Shown one piece after another: positions 38,701 to 47,442 of a DNA stretch of 64,000 nt. Position 1 is the first letter of the stretch. Each line of letters opens with the position of its first letter. Below the pieces are notes generated by a model. The model worked only from the letters and a program-made list of their open reading frames with translations, was not told the origin of the DNA and made no database searches. This DNA is from Pseudobutyrivibrio sp. OR37. GTDB taxonomy: Bacteria > Bacillota > Clostridia > Lachnospirales > Lachnospiraceae. A program made the position numbers and the translations under genes. The stretch is from contig NZ_FOQF01000016.1 in NCBI RefSeq assembly GCF_900113655.1, forward strand, positions 1-64,000. Direction: 5' to 3'.

Positions 38701-40877
38701 TGGAGGTTTACAGAAACAGTACTTACGGAAAGTACAACGACAATACAGATAAAGAGCTTCCAGTACCTACAGCTACAGGCAAGACCTTCAAGGGCTGGTT
38801 CACAGCTGATGGCGATCTTGTAACAGCAGATACAAAGGTTACAGATGAAGCAAAGGATCAGGTACTTTATGCTAAGTACAAGAACAATGTGGATACTGTG
38901 GAAGCACCAGTGCTTTTAGATTCAAACGGTCTTACAGTTTTAGCTACTGATGAAAAGACAGATATCACAAAGTTCTATTTCAGCTCTGCAACAGCAGATG
39001 CAGCAATCATCTATTCAGTTAAGGCTGAAAATGGTGCTGCAAGTGAGAACACATACAGTGATGGCTTCGCATTAGAGGCAGGAAAGACATACACAATCAC
39101 AGCATATGCTACAAAGGAAAACTGGACAGATAGTCCAAAGAGCACATGGACAGTAACAGTTGTAGATTCAGTTTCTGCAGAGGATACACCAGCTCTTTAT
39201 AAGCCAGAATTTGATGGCAAGTTCTGGGTTGTATATCAGGGTGCAATCTATGATGAAACAAAGGTAAGCGCAGTTTACACAGGTACAAATGTTAAGCTTT
39301 CAGGCTACCAGGTATACTTTGGCAAGAAGCTTCTTGAAGAAAACAAGGATTACAAGGTTTCATACAAGAATAACAAGAACATTGCAAAGTTTGACGAAGT
39401 AAACAAGAAGGGCGCAAGCATCGCGCCTACAATGGTTATCGCAGGTAAGGGTAACACAAAGGGCAAGCTTGAACTTCGTTTCAACATCGAAGGAAATAAG
39501 GATGCTGTAAAGCTTACAAATTCAAATACATCATTCGAATTATCTGAATCAGTATTTGATTATGATGGAACAGCTCACACTCCAGAGGTTAAGAATCTTC
39601 AGATTAAGGCTACAAAGAAGACAGAGGCAGTAGCTATTGATGCAAAATATTACACTGTATCTTATGAAAAGAATGTTGCAGCCGGTACAGCAAAAGTTGT
39701 AGTAACAATGGATGGTAAGGAATACTTCGGTGTTCTTACAAAGAACTTCAAGATTAATAAGACAGATATTAAGAACGCAATCGAAGGTGAAAAGCCATTT
39801 GTTACAATTGAAAAGAGCAACAAAGTTTCATACAACAATGGCTACAACGCTCTTCAGTCAATCAAAAATACTAAGACAGGTAACGATTTAGTCCTTAAGT
39901 CAGAATACACAATTAGTAAGGCTAGCGTTAACAGCAAGACAATGACAGCTACTCAGACACTTACTGGTAAGGGCAGCTTCAAGGGATCTTATAAGATTAC
40001 ATTCGATGTAGAAAAAGCAGATATCAAGGATGCATATGTGGTTAACTTTGTTGCACCAGTAGCTTCTACAAAGAAGGGTGTATACAAGCCAGTTGCATTC
40101 AAGGTATTCTTTGATGGCATTCAGCTTAAGGGCAATGAGTATTCAGTTAGCTATACAGTAAATGGACAGGCTCCAAGCAACAAGATTGTTTACGGCACTG
40201 ATGCAAAGGTTGTTATGACAATCACAGGTAAGGGCAACTATACTGGAACAAAGACATTTGAGTATAGCCCAGTAGCTGGTTACGATATTACAGATGCGTC
40301 TGTAATAGATGTAACTGTTTCAGATGCAACTTACACAGGTAAGGCAAATGGTGTAAATCCATCAATCGTTGTTAAGAACACATATACAAACAAGAATCTT
40401 GCAAACAAGAAGGATTACACAATTTCTTACAAGTATGTAAACGAAACAGAAATCAAGAGAACTGGTAAGAAGAAAGCAGCTGCCTATGTAGCAGAAGCAG
40501 GCGAGGCCGTAAAGGCAAAGGACACAATTCCTGCAGGTACAGCTATTATCGCTGTAATCGAAGGAAAGGGTGCATACGCAGGCAAGTCTATCGAAAGAGA
40601 ATTCCGTGTAGGCTATGATCTTTCAAAGGCTACTGTTAAAATTAAAGATCAGACTTACACTGGCAAGCAGATTATTCCTTCAAAGAATGATATTACAGTA
40701 ACGGTTGCCGGCAAGGTGTTAAATGCAAATGAGTACAATGTTACTCTTGCAAATGTAGAAAATGTTAAGGCTGGTACTGGTAAAATCATCATTACAGGAA
40801 CAAACATTTCTAGCAAGCAGAAGGTTGTAGGCTTCAAGATTTTGGCTAAAGCCCTTAGTTTAATTGAAAAGAACTAA
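35751..40877 (+). CDS. Giant secreted LRR/InlB/Ig-repeat protein with tandem 147-aa repeats, array member 6
   Basis: A 1708-aa secreted protein. Signal peptide 1-27 (VFA|AEL), then a Ser/Asn/Glu-rich stretch 28-118 ending ADEQEMLEEG. BspA-like LRRs ~125-870 include four tandem 147-residue units (GCPIESLTFG...WDGNAYRNKAF). Two InlB-type repeats (~884-963, ~965-1045; FAGWFTD, FKGWFTA), a chitobiase-C-terminal-like module ~1050-1140, the entry module GKFWVVYQG (~1155) and Ig-like DYxVSYKNN/GKG repeats follow. It ends VGFKILAKALSLIEKN, without any anchor. AGGAGGATG precedes ATG 35751 and the promoter is clear. The domain order matches 13135 and 29823, so these three are the closest relatives in the array. 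Confidence 0.92.
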   Translation: MNKLTRFLSLALALTLTFTSVDMNVFAAELNESSEASIVTTEESNREENTEIPSQQDSDDAESSDNQNKSDSIDDNKSNETSNTQEEATNPDEAQEDGEALVEEELEVEEADEQEMLEEGDGWSIDNDGVLTFNDYVKEIPANQFKNNTSIKTVVFPDKLMTIGDEAFYGCTSLSSVSIPQSVNKMGALAFAYSGVKTVVVNSRKIELGTTWDGNAYRNKAFEGCPIESLTFGPDVVEVPSLFTGAEFKAGSTVTIGGNITSIAANAFYNAKGLTTVVFEGTKLTRIDKAAFENCVSLENIELPAGLQEIGDEAFYGCTSLTTVTIPQKVNKMGALAFANSGVKNVVVNANKIEVGTTWDGNAYRNKAFAGCPIESLTFGADVVEVPSLFTGAEFKAGTTVTIGGNITSIASNAFYNAKGLTTVVFEGNKLTSINKAAFESCVSLENIELPAGLQEIGDEAFYGCTSLTSVTIPQKVNKMGALAFANSGVKNVVVNAKKIEVEKTWDGNAYRNKAFAGCPIESLTFGADVVEVPSLFTGAEFKAGTTVTIGGNITSIASNAFYNAKGLTTVVFEGNKLTSINKAAFESCVSLENIELPAGLQEIGEEAFYGCTSLTSVTIPQKVNKMGALAFAYSGVKSVVVNAKSIEVGTTWDGNAYRNKAFEGCPIESLTFGADVVVVPSLFARAVFKSGTSITIGGNIIEIAPDAFYSARGLSEVKLEGDKLQTIGKSAFYGTTDLEKINFSSKLVKISETSFSGSGITEAIIPASVQEVGPSAFYNCDSLQKVSFLGKSVTLQNYYDEGYTFAECNSLDEIILPSGIKSIPQGFLYNSIGVKKIILGNVVSNIGSYAFAKDDLAIFYVQKGTATEKALKAYGISADRIVSMNGITYNLNKGVLNGYCPSVYSKQDGSIKIADPTRENYKFAGWFTDAGFKKPIGTYANGVTTIDVSNQSGNITLYAKWDGPIYTVTLNPGVNATVAITSMEVYRNSTYGKYNDNTDKELPVPTATGKTFKGWFTADGDLVTADTKVTDEAKDQVLYAKYKNNVDTVEAPVLLDSNGLTVLATDEKTDITKFYFSSATADAAIIYSVKAENGAASENTYSDGFALEAGKTYTITAYATKENWTDSPKSTWTVTVVDSVSAEDTPALYKPEFDGKFWVVYQGAIYDETKVSAVYTGTNVKLSGYQVYFGKKLLEENKDYKVSYKNNKNIAKFDEVNKKGASIAPTMVIAGKGNTKGKLELRFNIEGNKDAVKLTNSNTSFELSESVFDYDGTAHTPEVKNLQIKATKKTEAVAIDAKYYTVSYEKNVAAGTAKVVVTMDGKEYFGVLTKNFKINKTDIKNAIEGEKPFVTIEKSNKVSYNNGYNALQSIKNTKTGNDLVLKSEYTISKASVNSKTMTATQTLTGKGSFKGSYKITFDVEKADIKDAYVVNFVAPVASTKKGVYKPVAFKVFFDGIQLKGNEYSVSYTVNGQAPSNKIVYGTDAKVVMTITGKGNYTGTKTFEYSPVAGYDITDASVIDVTVSDATYTGKANGVNPSIVVKNTYTNKNLANKKDYTISYKYVNETEIKRTGKKKAAAYVAEAGEAVKAKDTIPAGTAIIAVIEGKGAYAGKSIEREFRVGYDLSKATVKIKDQTYTGKQIIPSKNDITVTVAGKVLNANEYNVTLANVENVKAGTGKIIITGTNISSKQKVVGFKILAKALSLIEKN
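36237..38000 (+). repeat. 441-bp tandem repeats, nearly identical copies
   Basis: Copies begin at 36237, 36678, 37119 and 37560, exactly 441 bp apart and in frame. Copies 2 and 3 share an unbroken identical run of over 200 bp (about 36860-37090 against 37301-37531). The fourth copy stays close for about 180 bp and then diverges. This looks like recent unequal recombination and makes the copy number likely to vary. Confidence 0.92.
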
Positions 40878-40892
40878 ACTACATACACTTTT

Positions 40893-40923
40893 AAAAGCAA
40901 GGTCATTTTGGCCTTGCTTTTTT
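40893..40923 (+). terminator. Intrinsic terminator after array member 6
   Basis: AAAAGCAAGG (40893-40902) pairs with CCTTGCTTTT (40912-40921), with one more C-G and one G-T pair inside, and continues into a T-run. Confidence 0.85.
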
Positions 40924-40954
40924 CATAAATATATTGCTGGAAAATTAGAGATTT

Positions 40955-40992
40955 TGATATACTAATATGGCGTGTGCCATCTGAATGGCACA
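40955..40992 (+). promoter_or_regulatory. Extended -10 promoter and 5' UTR hairpin for array member 7
   Basis: TGATATACT (40955-40963) is an extended -10 element. Directly downstream an 8-bp perfect hairpin (TGTGCCAT at 40973-40980 with 40985-40992, CTGA loop) would form the very 5' end of the mRNA, about 10 nt before the AAGGAGA ribosome site of ATG 41017. Confidence 0.55.
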
Positions 40993-41016
40993 TAGTATTT
41001 ACAAGGAGAATGATAT

Positions 41017-44000
41017 ATGAAAAAGCTAAAAAGAATCCTCTCTTTGGTTCTTGCAGTTGCTATGTTTGCGACTTCTTTTCAGTGCGGTGGAATTGAAGCA
41101 AAAGCAAGCGAAGCGGAAACTGTTGTAGAAGCAGAGACTGAGGATACAGCCCAGGATGAAAACCAGGCTGAAGATGAAGTGATAGAAGATGATTCTATCA
41201 TCGAATCCGAAGATGAAGTGGTGGATGAAGAGCCTATCGCCGAATCCGAAGATTTAGAAATTGTCGAAGAAAACGATGAGCCCAAAATGCTCAAAGATGA
41301 AAACTTCGAATTAAAGCTTGATGCTAATGGGGGTACCTTTAATTACAATCAAAAGGTTCAGACTATTACATATCCAAGCACAAATCTAAAATACTCTACA
41401 CCAAAAAGAGATGGCTATGTGTTTACAGGATGGTATGCAGAGCCAGAATGTAAAACACTTTGCTCAAAGGAAGATGATATAAACGAGCTTAAAGTTACAG
41501 GCCAGCAGGATCCATATGATTGGAACGAACAATATCAGCTCATTCAGCAGCAGTACAATGGCAAAACATTGTATGCAGGCTGGGGCAAAGATTTCTACAC
41601 TGTAACAATCGTTTTGGGCAATCCAAAAGGAACAGATGTAACAAAAGACACAGGTTATATTTGGGATACCGAAACATACTCAAGACAGTATACAGTTACA
41701 GCAATGGTTCCAAAGAATAAGGAACTTAAATCTGATTACCTGCCTAATACATGGGACATCCGTAATTCAGATAGACATTATGCTTTTGCTGATTACTATA
41801 CAGATGCAGCCAGAACAGAGGTCTTTAATCAATATGATTATCATAAACTAGATGGCAACATCACACTTTATGCAGGATATGAGAAAAAGAACAATGTAGT
41901 TACATTGCATGCTGTCAGTGATACTGCCTACTTCACAACAAAGTATTTTGATGAAGTCGATTATAAGTCGACAAATAAATATGCTACATGTGTGAAAGGG
42001 ATTCTTCAGGGAAGTAGCGAAAGCTTTTATCTTGATAATGATTCATTATTAAAAAATACTAATGCAAAATTAGCTGTAGAAGGTCTATATACAGAATATG
42101 ATGCAAAGACTAATACTTATGGCGGTAAGCGTTACGCTGCCAATGATCCTATTTTTCCAGAAAAGGATATGGATCTTTACATCAAATGGGCGTCTACAAA
42201 CAAGGCACTCACACTTGATGCCAATGGTGGATATTTCTACAATTCTAATACTGGTGATAAGACTACAGAATTAAGCGAGACTCTTAGAGAATCAGGCAGC
42301 AGTAATTACCATGGAAATTACAATTATCGTATATACAATAATGATCTTCATTATGCTTTTGCTGGATGGGCAGAAAGCAAAAATGCCACTGTAGCAAAAT
42401 ATCCTGTGAATATATCTGATGCAGGTTATTACAATTTTGAAGCAAAACTTCCAGCTAAAGACATCACATTATATGCTGTTTGGAAAAAATCATTTAATAC
42501 AATTACATTCCACGGCAATGGTGGAAAGTTTACTGCACCAGAATATAGTCATGTAATTATTGATGGTGACACCTGCACAGGAAGAGTATTGCAAGGTCAG
42601 GCTTCTTATATTGGTCAAATGACAGTATCAAAAGAAGGCTATACATTCCTTGGCTGGTATGTTGATAAGGCGTGCACAAAGGAATCTGATATAGGTGATA
42701 CATCTTTCCCAATATCTATATCAAAGGATGTTGAAGTCTATGCTAAATGGGCTAGAAATTTCAATGTAACATTTGATTTAGGAAATGGTAAGGCAGTAGA
42801 GGGGGAGAGCTACATTCTCTCCGTACCAGAAGGTTCTACTATAGATGCAGCAGGATTAAAGCTTCCAGCTAATCCAGTAGCTAATGATTCCAATAAGGCA
42901 TTTGCAGGATGGTATGCGGATGCGCAGTTCAAGACTCCTGTGAATAATAACGATATTGTAAATACAGTAGTTGGTAAAGATATTACTTATTATGCAAAAT
43001 ATACTAACGCATATACGGTAACATTTGATGCAAGAGAGGGTAAAATTGCTGGCAGTGACAGCAATGTTTCAACTGTAAAGGTGCCAGAGGGTACAAATAT
43101 CGCAGGTAGATATCCAACAGTTGTAGCTCCAGATAAAAAGGCATTCAAGGGCTGGTTCACAGCTGATGGCAAGGAAGTAGATAAGGTTTCTCATCTTGCT
43201 GTAAATGCAGACATAACTCTTTATGCCAAGTATGCAGAGTGCTACACAGTTACCTTCCATTCTAATAAACCAGGCGTGCTTCTTGATGGAAAATCAGAAT
43301 CAATCAGTGTAAAGGTAGTTAAGGGTGAACCAATCAGATATGCAGCTGATGGCGCTGATAGGGCAAACATATTCTCAGCACCTACTATCGACTACAAGAT
43401 GATTGACAAGCAGTTGCCTGTAGTTCATGAGGATTACAATGGATTTGTTCCTGCATATTCTACCAGCAAGGATGGCTCAGGAAAGAGTTATTTCTTTGGT
43501 GGAAATTGCCATGAAATCAGAGAATACTTCAAGGATTATACAAATGTTAAAGAAATTGATAGCTATGGCATGGTTCCAACATCTGATATGGATTTCTATG
43601 TGATTTGGAATGATGTGGTAACAGTCAAATTTGATGGAAATGGTAGAACATACGTCAAGAACGATTATGTATTTGATAATCTTAGAAATCCTTATGTTAA
43701 GATTTCAGATGATTTAAAACAGATATTGGTTACAGTTGCCAAGAAAACATCCTTTAGAGATATTTATTCACATCAGCAGCTTGCTAATAGTAAAACAGCT
43801 AGTGGTGAGTTTGCGTATGTTTATAATTGGCATCTGGATAAGGCCGGCAAAAAAGAGATTAATTATGGCGGTTCAATAGATTCCGATATTACTTATTATG
43901 CTAATTGGAAGTCATCCGCTACTTCAACAGATTACCCTGTTGTTAAATTACATGCAGGCGAAGGATATTTGGGATCAATTGGTGAGAAGACAGCCAATGT

Positions 44001-47000
44001 TCAGGTTTATACATATGACTATCATTTTGAAAACGTAATACCATCTCATCTTGATTCAAACAAGACATTCACAGGCTGGTATTTAGATGAGGCTTGCACA
44101 AAGCTTTATAACAAAAATAATCAGAAGTACAAGAATGGTTCTTGTTATATTAGATTTGAAAAAAATGTAAAAGATTTATATGCAGGATATGGTAAGGCAA
44201 GACACATCAAATTGGATGCCAATGGCGGATATTTTGATGAGGATGTAAATAGATTTAATAATCCTTCCGAGATTATGAAGGACAGTGATGTCTTAATAAT
44301 CAAGGAACAGTGGGCAGGACAAGGCTTCCTTCTTTCTGAATATGAATCTCGCCTAAGACGTGATGGCGACAAGATATTCTCAGGCTGGTACTTAGACGAA
44401 GCTTGCACTAAGCCAGCTAATGTGGTTACAACAGGCGACACAAATCAGCTGTTTAATCCAAAGGAATCAGAAGTAACACTTTATGCGAAGTGGGTTGACT
44501 ACAAGCTCCCAACAATCAAGCTTAACGAAACAAAGGATATAAAGCTTGATATAAATGGAAAATATAAACTTAAATATACAGCTAATCCAGCAGATTGTGG
44601 AAAAATGAGATGGGTTGTACAGAATTTGTGGATTAATGGTACGGAAACCAACCCAATCTCCATTGCAAGTGATGGAACAATCACAGGATTAGAAAACGGC
44701 CAGGCTTATGTTCATGCAGAATATAATGGTGTTGTTTCGAATGAGGTCAAGGTAGTCGTTGGAAACAAAGTAGTTGAACCAGATCCAGAGGATGAGCCAG
44801 ATCCAGAGCCAGAATACGAGCCAGATAAAAAAATCTATGGCCTTTCCGAGGAAGAGCAGTCGCTTTTAGGAAAAAGTATTGTCAGCTTTAGCTGCGATAC
44901 ACCAGATGTTGAGATTTACTACACTTTAGATGGAACAAATCCTTCTAGGGAAAATGGAATCCGTTTCACAGAGCCATTTACACTTACAAAGGATACAACA
45001 GTAAAATACTTTGCTTGTAAGAATGGCTATGAGGATACTTCGATTCGAGAAAGAAAGTTTGTCATTGGCTATGATTTCGGTGATGTAGAGGAACAGTATT
45101 TATTTAAAAACGCATCCGAGATTCCAACAGGCTTATGGTACTATTTTGAAGATAATGTAAGCTATTGCACAAATGGCGGAATATTAGATATCACCAAGAC
45201 ATACACAGGAAGCAAAATCACACTTGATGGTTTAAAAGTTTATGATGGTAACAAGCTTTTAACATCAAATGTAGATTATACTGTTAGCTACGCCAATAAT
45301 ATAAATGCAGCAGCTGCAGATTCAAAGAAAGCACCAACTGTAACTGTTACAGGTAAGGGCAATTATTCAGGAAAGGCTGTTTTCAAATTTACGATAGAGC
45401 CTCAAAGCATTGAAGATGCAGTAGTAGATGTTAGAGATGTACGAGTTAAATTAACCAATTCATCAAAGCTTTCTAATGTCAAGCCGGTTTATACCTTATA
45501 TGGAAAGAAGCTTACTCTTAATAAGGACTATGTATTAAAGTACTATGATGAAAATGGAGAAGAGATTCTCAATCCTGCAAAGGTACTCATAAAAGACTTT
45601 GATACTATATACACTATCAAAGCTGAAGGAAAGCCAGGCAGCAATTACGCTGGAACAATATCAGACGAAAATATAGTTTCTGTAAGGGGCATGTACGAAG
45701 TTCCATTTTATAAGAGCATCAAGGATGTAAAGGTGCTCTTCAATGGAAAAACTAGCTTAAAGCTTACTTATGATGCCGTGAAGGATTATGGCATAGAGCC
45801 CATGTTTGAGGAGGGTGTTTTCACAGTGAAATATGGTAAGAAGACACTTGAATATAATACAGACTACACTATCGAACCAATCGGATTTAGTAGTGATTGG
45901 GGAGTAGGCACTCATGCATTTAGAATAGTTGGTATTGATAAAGGCTTTATGGTAGATGAGGAAACAGGCATTATACAGTCATCTTATCTTGGCGAAAAAA
46001 ATGTCAGTCTGGAAGTAACTGGCACACCACTTAAGAATGTTAAAATCGCAGGATTAAAGACAACAGCTGAGTTGAACCCTGCAGGAGTATCTTACGAAGC
46101 CCTCTTTAATCCGGCAGACAAGAATCTTGATGAGTATTGGAGCGAAACCACTCTTTATACAGTAGATGCTTATAACGAGAAGGTAGCATTGACCCCAGGC
46201 GAGGATGGAGACTACGATATAATCTGGAATCCAGGAAACAAGCCAGGTAAATATAACTTAACATTTAAGGGACGTGGAAAATACACAGGCCAGATTGTAA
46301 AGCAGATAACACTCACACCAATTAATTTTAAGAATAACGAGAATGTTATCTTTAATATAACAATGGATGAAGCTTATTTATACATAAAAAATGGTGTAAA
46401 GCCGGTGTTAGATTCTGTTAAAGTTAGTTTCAATAACAATGATTATTCTGATTTCTTAGAGGAAGGTAAGGACTACACAGTTTCTTACAAGAATAATAAT
46501 AAAATTGTATATAACTATGAGGATTTAAAGCCTTCAGCAAGACCTACAGTAGTCATCACAGGTAAGGGCTTGTATGCTGGATGGAAGACAGAGAAATATT
46601 TCAATATATCAAAAGCTTATGAAGCAGAACTCTCATTTAACAATATTAATTATAATGCTAAAGGGAAAAAGGGCTATTTCTTAAATACTAAGCCAACCAT
46701 CAAGCAGTATGGACATACGCTTACGGTAGGAAAGAATAAGGATGTTGAGCCATTCAAGGCAAGCGATTTGCGTTATTACTACGAGGATGATACAGAACTT
46801 GAAAATGGCAAGGTACGCAAGGCTGGAACACCAGTGAGGCCTACAGACAAAGTCCCAGCAGGCACTGTTATCAGAGTTAAACTGACAGTTCACACATCTG
46901 ATAAGAGCTGCTTTATGATAGATGGTTACGAACTTACAGCCTGCTACAAAGTAGTTGATTCAACTAAAAACATTTCCGCTACTAAATACAAAGTAGAAAT

Positions 47001-47244
47001 GAAAAATGCCGCAAACTTTATTTACGATGCAGAAACTGGAGTTGTCCCTACAAAGGCTGACAACATTTCAATCTATTACATGAACGGTAAGCAGAAGGTT
47101 TACCTTGATGCTACAGACTTTGAAATAGTATCTGCAACAAATAACAAAAATGCTGGCACAGCCAAAATTGTTATCCAAGGCAAGGGCGAATATCACGGCA
47201 CTAAGACTGTGTCATACAACATTAATAAAAAAGTGATGAAATAA
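41017..47244 (+). CDS. Giant secreted InlB-repeat protein, array member 7
   Basis: A 2075-aa secreted protein without LRRs. Signal peptide 1-~28 (AKA|SEA; the Cys at 23 is not in a proper lipobox). An acidic stretch 30-92 ends NDEPKMLKDE. About eleven InlB-type (Listeria-Bacteroides) repeats span ~95-1160, several with large insertions, each closing on a LYAxW-type strand. A Big2-like Ig module (~1165-1250), a Pro/Glu/Asp linker (EPDPEDEPDPEPE), a chitobiase-C-terminal-like module (~1283-1350), the entry motif IPTGLWYYF (~1368) and DYTVSYANN/GKGNYSG Ig-like repeats follow. It ends GTKTVSYNINKKVMK. AAGGAGA precedes the ATG. No terminator is visible after it; the riboswitch promoter of the next gene begins within a few bases of its stop. 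InlB repeats suggest surface or host-ligand contact; the ligand is unknown. Confidence 0.9.
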   Translation: MKKLKRILSLVLAVAMFATSFQCGGIEAKASEAETVVEAETEDTAQDENQAEDEVIEDDSIIESEDEVVDEEPIAESEDLEIVEENDEPKMLKDENFELKLDANGGTFNYNQKVQTITYPSTNLKYSTPKRDGYVFTGWYAEPECKTLCSKEDDINELKVTGQQDPYDWNEQYQLIQQQYNGKTLYAGWGKDFYTVTIVLGNPKGTDVTKDTGYIWDTETYSRQYTVTAMVPKNKELKSDYLPNTWDIRNSDRHYAFADYYTDAARTEVFNQYDYHKLDGNITLYAGYEKKNNVVTLHAVSDTAYFTTKYFDEVDYKSTNKYATCVKGILQGSSESFYLDNDSLLKNTNAKLAVEGLYTEYDAKTNTYGGKRYAANDPIFPEKDMDLYIKWASTNKALTLDANGGYFYNSNTGDKTTELSETLRESGSSNYHGNYNYRIYNNDLHYAFAGWAESKNATVAKYPVNISDAGYYNFEAKLPAKDITLYAVWKKSFNTITFHGNGGKFTAPEYSHVIIDGDTCTGRVLQGQASYIGQMTVSKEGYTFLGWYVDKACTKESDIGDTSFPISISKDVEVYAKWARNFNVTFDLGNGKAVEGESYILSVPEGSTIDAAGLKLPANPVANDSNKAFAGWYADAQFKTPVNNNDIVNTVVGKDITYYAKYTNAYTVTFDAREGKIAGSDSNVSTVKVPEGTNIAGRYPTVVAPDKKAFKGWFTADGKEVDKVSHLAVNADITLYAKYAECYTVTFHSNKPGVLLDGKSESISVKVVKGEPIRYAADGADRANIFSAPTIDYKMIDKQLPVVHEDYNGFVPAYSTSKDGSGKSYFFGGNCHEIREYFKDYTNVKEIDSYGMVPTSDMDFYVIWNDVVTVKFDGNGRTYVKNDYVFDNLRNPYVKISDDLKQILVTVAKKTSFRDIYSHQQLANSKTASGEFAYVYNWHLDKAGKKEINYGGSIDSDITYYANWKSSATSTDYPVVKLHAGEGYLGSIGEKTANVQVYTYDYHFENVIPSHLDSNKTFTGWYLDEACTKLYNKNNQKYKNGSCYIRFEKNVKDLYAGYGKARHIKLDANGGYFDEDVNRFNNPSEIMKDSDVLIIKEQWAGQGFLLSEYESRLRRDGDKIFSGWYLDEACTKPANVVTTGDTNQLFNPKESEVTLYAKWVDYKLPTIKLNETKDIKLDINGKYKLKYTANPADCGKMRWVVQNLWINGTETNPISIASDGTITGLENGQAYVHAEYNGVVSNEVKVVVGNKVVEPDPEDEPDPEPEYEPDKKIYGLSEEEQSLLGKSIVSFSCDTPDVEIYYTLDGTNPSRENGIRFTEPFTLTKDTTVKYFACKNGYEDTSIRERKFVIGYDFGDVEEQYLFKNASEIPTGLWYYFEDNVSYCTNGGILDITKTYTGSKITLDGLKVYDGNKLLTSNVDYTVSYANNINAAAADSKKAPTVTVTGKGNYSGKAVFKFTIEPQSIEDAVVDVRDVRVKLTNSSKLSNVKPVYTLYGKKLTLNKDYVLKYYDENGEEILNPAKVLIKDFDTIYTIKAEGKPGSNYAGTISDENIVSVRGMYEVPFYKSIKDVKVLFNGKTSLKLTYDAVKDYGIEPMFEEGVFTVKYGKKTLEYNTDYTIEPIGFSSDWGVGTHAFRIVGIDKGFMVDEETGIIQSSYLGEKNVSLEVTGTPLKNVKIAGLKTTAELNPAGVSYEALFNPADKNLDEYWSETTLYTVDAYNEKVALTPGEDGDYDIIWNPGNKPGKYNLTFKGRGKYTGQIVKQITLTPINFKNNENVIFNITMDEAYLYIKNGVKPVLDSVKVSFNNNDYSDFLEEGKDYTVSYKNNNKIVYNYEDLKPSARPTVVITGKGLYAGWKTEKYFNISKAYEAELSFNNINYNAKGKKGYFLNTKPTIKQYGHTLTVGKNKDVEPFKASDLRYYYEDDTELENGKVRKAGTPVRPTDKVPAGTVIRVKLTVHTSDKSCFMIDGYELTACYKVVDSTKNISATKYKVEMKNAANFIYDAETGVVPTKADNISIYYMNGKQKVYLDATDFEIVSATNNKNAGTAKIVIQGKGEYHGTKTVSYNINKKVMK

Positions 47245-47249
47245 CATGA

Positions 47250-47278
47250 TTGACGCAAGTTAATTACCATGTTATACT
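47250..47278 (+). promoter_or_regulatory. Promoter of the riboswitch-controlled adhesin gene
   Basis: TTGACG (47250-47255), a 17-nt spacer and TATACT (47273-47278), the latter with an upstream TG (extended -10 TGTTATACT). This is the best promoter in the array and places the RNA start just before the riboswitch. Confidence 0.8.
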
Positions 47279-47290
47279 CATCTAGTTTGT

Positions 47291-47366
47291 AAAGTGAATA
47301 GGGCAAACTCCACGAAAGTGGGGGACGCAAAACTCTAGAGCCTGTAAAATGGCAGTCAGTTGCTTA
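47291..47366 (+). promoter_or_regulatory. c-di-GMP-I (GEMM) riboswitch aptamer
   Basis: The class-I cyclic di-GMP aptamer is recognised by its invariant parts in order: AGGGCAAAC (47300-47308), a P2 stem (CTCCAC with GTGGGG) capped by the GAAA tetraloop at 47314-47317, GGACGCAAA (47323-47331), a second arm with GCC...GGC (47340-47353) that should hold the tetraloop receptor, and the closing AGTTGC (47359-47363 region). It lies between a strong promoter and an intrinsic terminator, so it should control transcription of the gene at 47443 in response to the second messenger c-di-GMP. Whether ligand turns expression on or off is not evident. Confidence 0.9.
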
Positions 47367-47378
47367 AATCGAATTTGT

Positions 47379-47409
47379 GGTTCCCTGTTTTTCAGGGAAC
47401 CTTTTTTTT
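47379..47409 (+). terminator. Riboswitch expression-platform terminator
   Basis: GGTTCCCTG (47379-47387) pairs perfectly with CAGGGAACC (47393-47401), with a TTTTT loop and eight T following (47402-47409). It lies within 15 nt of the c-di-GMP aptamer and 22 nt before the ribosome site, the usual place for a regulated terminator. Confidence 0.88.
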
Positions 47410-47442
47410 GCTCTATCAGGTAGTTTTTTAAAGGAGATGAAA

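Noticed and set aside
41017-41120. Lipoprotein signal in the gene at 41017 (Cys in SFQCGG)
   Set aside because: The residues before Cys do not fit a lipobox, and an A-K-A cleavage site follows.
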